NCBI RefSeq assembly: GCF_014648475.1
Contig: NZ_BMRE01000008.1
Location: 62,001 to 126,000 of the forward strand
DNA: 64,000 nucleotides
From: Lentzea flava
Lineage (GTDB): Bacteria > Actinomycetota > Actinomycetes > Mycobacteriales > Pseudonocardiaceae
Direction: 5' to 3'
Positions within the stretch are counted from its first letter, which is position 1, and every line of letters starts with the position of its first letter. This document shows positions 62,741 to 64,000 of the stretch, piece by piece. Below the pieces are notes generated by a model. The model was not told where the DNA came from and did not search any database. It saw nothing but the letters and a program-made list of their open reading frames with translations. The position numbers and the translations under genes are program-made.

Positions 62741-64000
62741 CTAGGGCGCCACCGTGAACCCACGCCCGTTCTTCCGCCCCAACCACCCAGCCGCCACCAT
62801 CGCCTCCAACACCGGCGAAGGCTCGTGCTCGGCAGTCCCGAACGTGTCGTACAACCGCCGCTGAATGGCCAGCGACACATCCAGCCCGATGGTGTCGAGC
62901 AGCTTGAACGGCCCCATCGGGTAACCGAAGCCGGCCTCAACGGCCGCGTCGAGCTCCGCAACACTCACACCCCGCTCGAGCAGTCCGATCGCCCGGCTGA
63001 GATAGGGGAACAGCAGGAAGTTGACGATGAACCCGGCGCGATCGTGACAGTCGACGGACGTCTTGCCGGTCTGCGCGCAGAACGCCCGGGCCACGCGAGC
63101 CGCGTGCGAGCCGGTGGCGTCTGTGAACGCGAGTTCCACCAGCTTCATCGCCGGTGCCGGGTTGAAGAAGTGCAGTCCTACGACGGACTCCGGCCGGGAG
63201 GTGGCCTCGGCGCACATCGACACCGGCAGGCTGGACGTGGTCGTCGCCAGCACCGCGCCGGGTTTGCACACGCGGTCGAGTGAGCCGAAGACCGCGCGTT
63301 TCACCGCGGTGTTCTCCGCTACCGCTTCGATCACGAGGTCGCAGGAGCTCAGGGCTGACACGTCGTCGACGGTCGAGAGCCGGTCGAGCGCCGCCTGCTT
63401 GGTCTCCGCGCTGATCCGGCCGCGCCGCACCGACTTCGTCAGTGAAGCCTGCACGGTGTCCAGTGCGCGGGAGGCCTTTGCGGCGTCACGCGCCACCAGC
63501 ACGGTGTCGATGCCCGCGGACGCGGCCACTTCGGCGATTCCGCACGCCATGGTGCCCGCCCCGACCACGCCCACCCGGCGTACTGCGGCGTCGGTGGAAT
63601 CGCGCTGACCGAAGGACTCTGCCGGGTCCTCGCGGAAGCCGCGTCCGGCTTCGGCCAGCTCGCGCAGCAAACCGGTGGGGTGGAACGACTTGTCGCCGGT
63701 GCGGTCCATCAGGTCGACCAGCACGTCCTGGGCGACGTCGAGTCCGATGCGGTCCAGCAGTTCCAGCGGTCCGGCCGGCAGGCCGCAGCCGAGGCGCATC
63801 GCCGTGTCGATGTCCGAACGGCTCGCGTAGCCCTCCTCCGCCAGCGCGGCGGCTCGGTTGAGGTAGCCGAAGACCAGCTCACGGGCGGCCGAAGCAACGC
63901 CGGCACCGAGCGAGAGGGGAGTGAGGCCCAGCGAGTCCAGCAACCGGGCGGCACGTGAGGCGGACGCGGCCGACGTCATGGGCGTGAGCAGCAGCTCCGC
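62741..64000 (-). CDS. 3-hydroxyacyl-CoA dehydrogenase, 5' end outside the window
   Basis: The visible 419 codons contain a Rossmann loop VGVVGAGTMACGIAE, then LVIEAVAEN, VGLHFFNPAP, and a C-terminal 3HCDH domain ending YPMGPFKLLDTIGLD. Ahead of them is another 3HCDH C-terminal domain (PAGPLELLDRIGLDVAQ). The ATG at 63979 is probably internal: the seven upstream codons (AELLLTP) continue in frame to the window edge and look like the end of a first NAD-binding domain. So this is likely a double-headed dehydrogenase of beta-oxidation type. A link to the cluster is unlikely given the mobile element between. Confidence 0.85.
   Translation of the reverse strand, partial: AELLLTPMTSAASASRAARLLDSLGLTPLSLGAGVASAARELVFGYLNRAAALAEEGYASRSDIDTAMRLGCGLPAGPLELLDRIGLDVAQDVLVDLMDRTGDKSFHPTGLLRELAEAGRGFREDPAESFGQRDSTDAAVRRVGVVGAGTMACGIAEVAASAGIDTVLVARDAAKASRALDTVQASLTKSVRRGRISAETKQAALDRLSTVDDVSALSSCDLVIEAVAENTAVKRAVFGSLDRVCKPGAVLATTTSSLPVSMCAEATSRPESVVGLHFFNPAPAMKLVELAFTDATGSHAARVARAFCAQTGKTSVDCHDRAGFIVNFLLFPYLSRAIGLLERGVSVAELDAAVEAGFGYPMGPFKLLDTIGLDVSLAIQRRLYDTFGTAEHEPSPVLEAMVAAGWLGRKNGRGFTVAP

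Noticed and set aside
62741..64000. The 3-hydroxyacyl-CoA dehydrogenase as a PglA-like phenylglycine gene
   Set aside because: It resembles large beta-oxidation dehydrogenases, lies beyond the regulator and the mobile element, and has its own terminator; no other pgl-type gene is near.

Overview
This window is high-GC actinomycete DNA (tightly packed genes, many GTG starts and ATGA overlaps, a SARP regulator, few TTA codons). The style fits Streptomyces or a Pseudonocardiales genus; the sequence does not settle which. Roughly positions 1 to 59,800 read as one antibiotic gene cluster that appears to encode both halves of a streptogramin antibiotic: the group A (polyketide-peptide macrolactone) and group B (cyclic depsipeptide) components. 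This assignment is inferred from domain order and from adenylation specificity codes I read by eye; no database search was run.

Left part, plus strand, 1-23,099 (group A arm). The window opens inside an HMG-CoA-synthase-like gene, followed by two enoyl-CoA-hydratase-like genes: together a polyketide beta-branching cassette. Then come three megasynthases without any integral AT: a KS-KR-ACP-KS-ACP polyketide synthase; a Cy-Cy-A(Ser)-PCP-PCP-Ox-KS0-ACP hybrid that should build an oxazole from serine; and a C-A-PCP-E-C-PCP-TE NRPS that should add a D-amino acid and release the chain. A trans-acting AT, a type II thioesterase and a Sfp-type phosphopantetheinyl transferase follow. This order resembles what I remember of the virginiamycin M genes, but the terminal module is epimerising rather than proline-like, which recalls madumycin or griseoviridin. 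The earlier PKS modules must lie left of the window.

Middle part, 23,100-34,840. An MFS exporter converges on a minus-strand gene set (31,055 to 24,615): aryl carrier protein, luciferase-like monooxygenase, sarcosine-oxidase-type flavoenzyme, SARP regulator, aryl-acid AMP ligase, DegT-family aminotransferase and a small tautomerase. Together these fit supply and loading of 3-hydroxypicolinic acid, the group B starter. Plus-strand genes follow: a shortened ornithine/lysine-cyclodeaminase-like gene, a second MFS exporter and a P450 (candidate pipecolate oxidase), ending at a strong terminator.

Right part, 34,940-59,778 (group B arm). Two NRPSs encode six modules whose codes read Thr, aliphatic (epimerised), Pro, N-methyl-Phe, pipecolate-like and phenylglycine-like, ending in a thioesterase. 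This is the order of virginiamycin S / pristinamycin I. MbtH, a methyltransferase, a hydroxymandelate-synthase-like dioxygenase and an HpgT-like aminotransferase follow; the last two suggest a mandelate-type route to the arylglycine.

End of cluster, 59,762-64,000. A LuxR-family regulator with a degenerate receiver, then a 1.9-kb element made of a DUF222/HNH (13E12-type) gene between long inverted repeats, then a 3-hydroxyacyl-CoA dehydrogenase gene running off the window edge, probably outside the cluster. Five triple-heptamer direct repeats with exact 11-nt period, resembling SARP binding sites, sit in five of the intergenic gaps.
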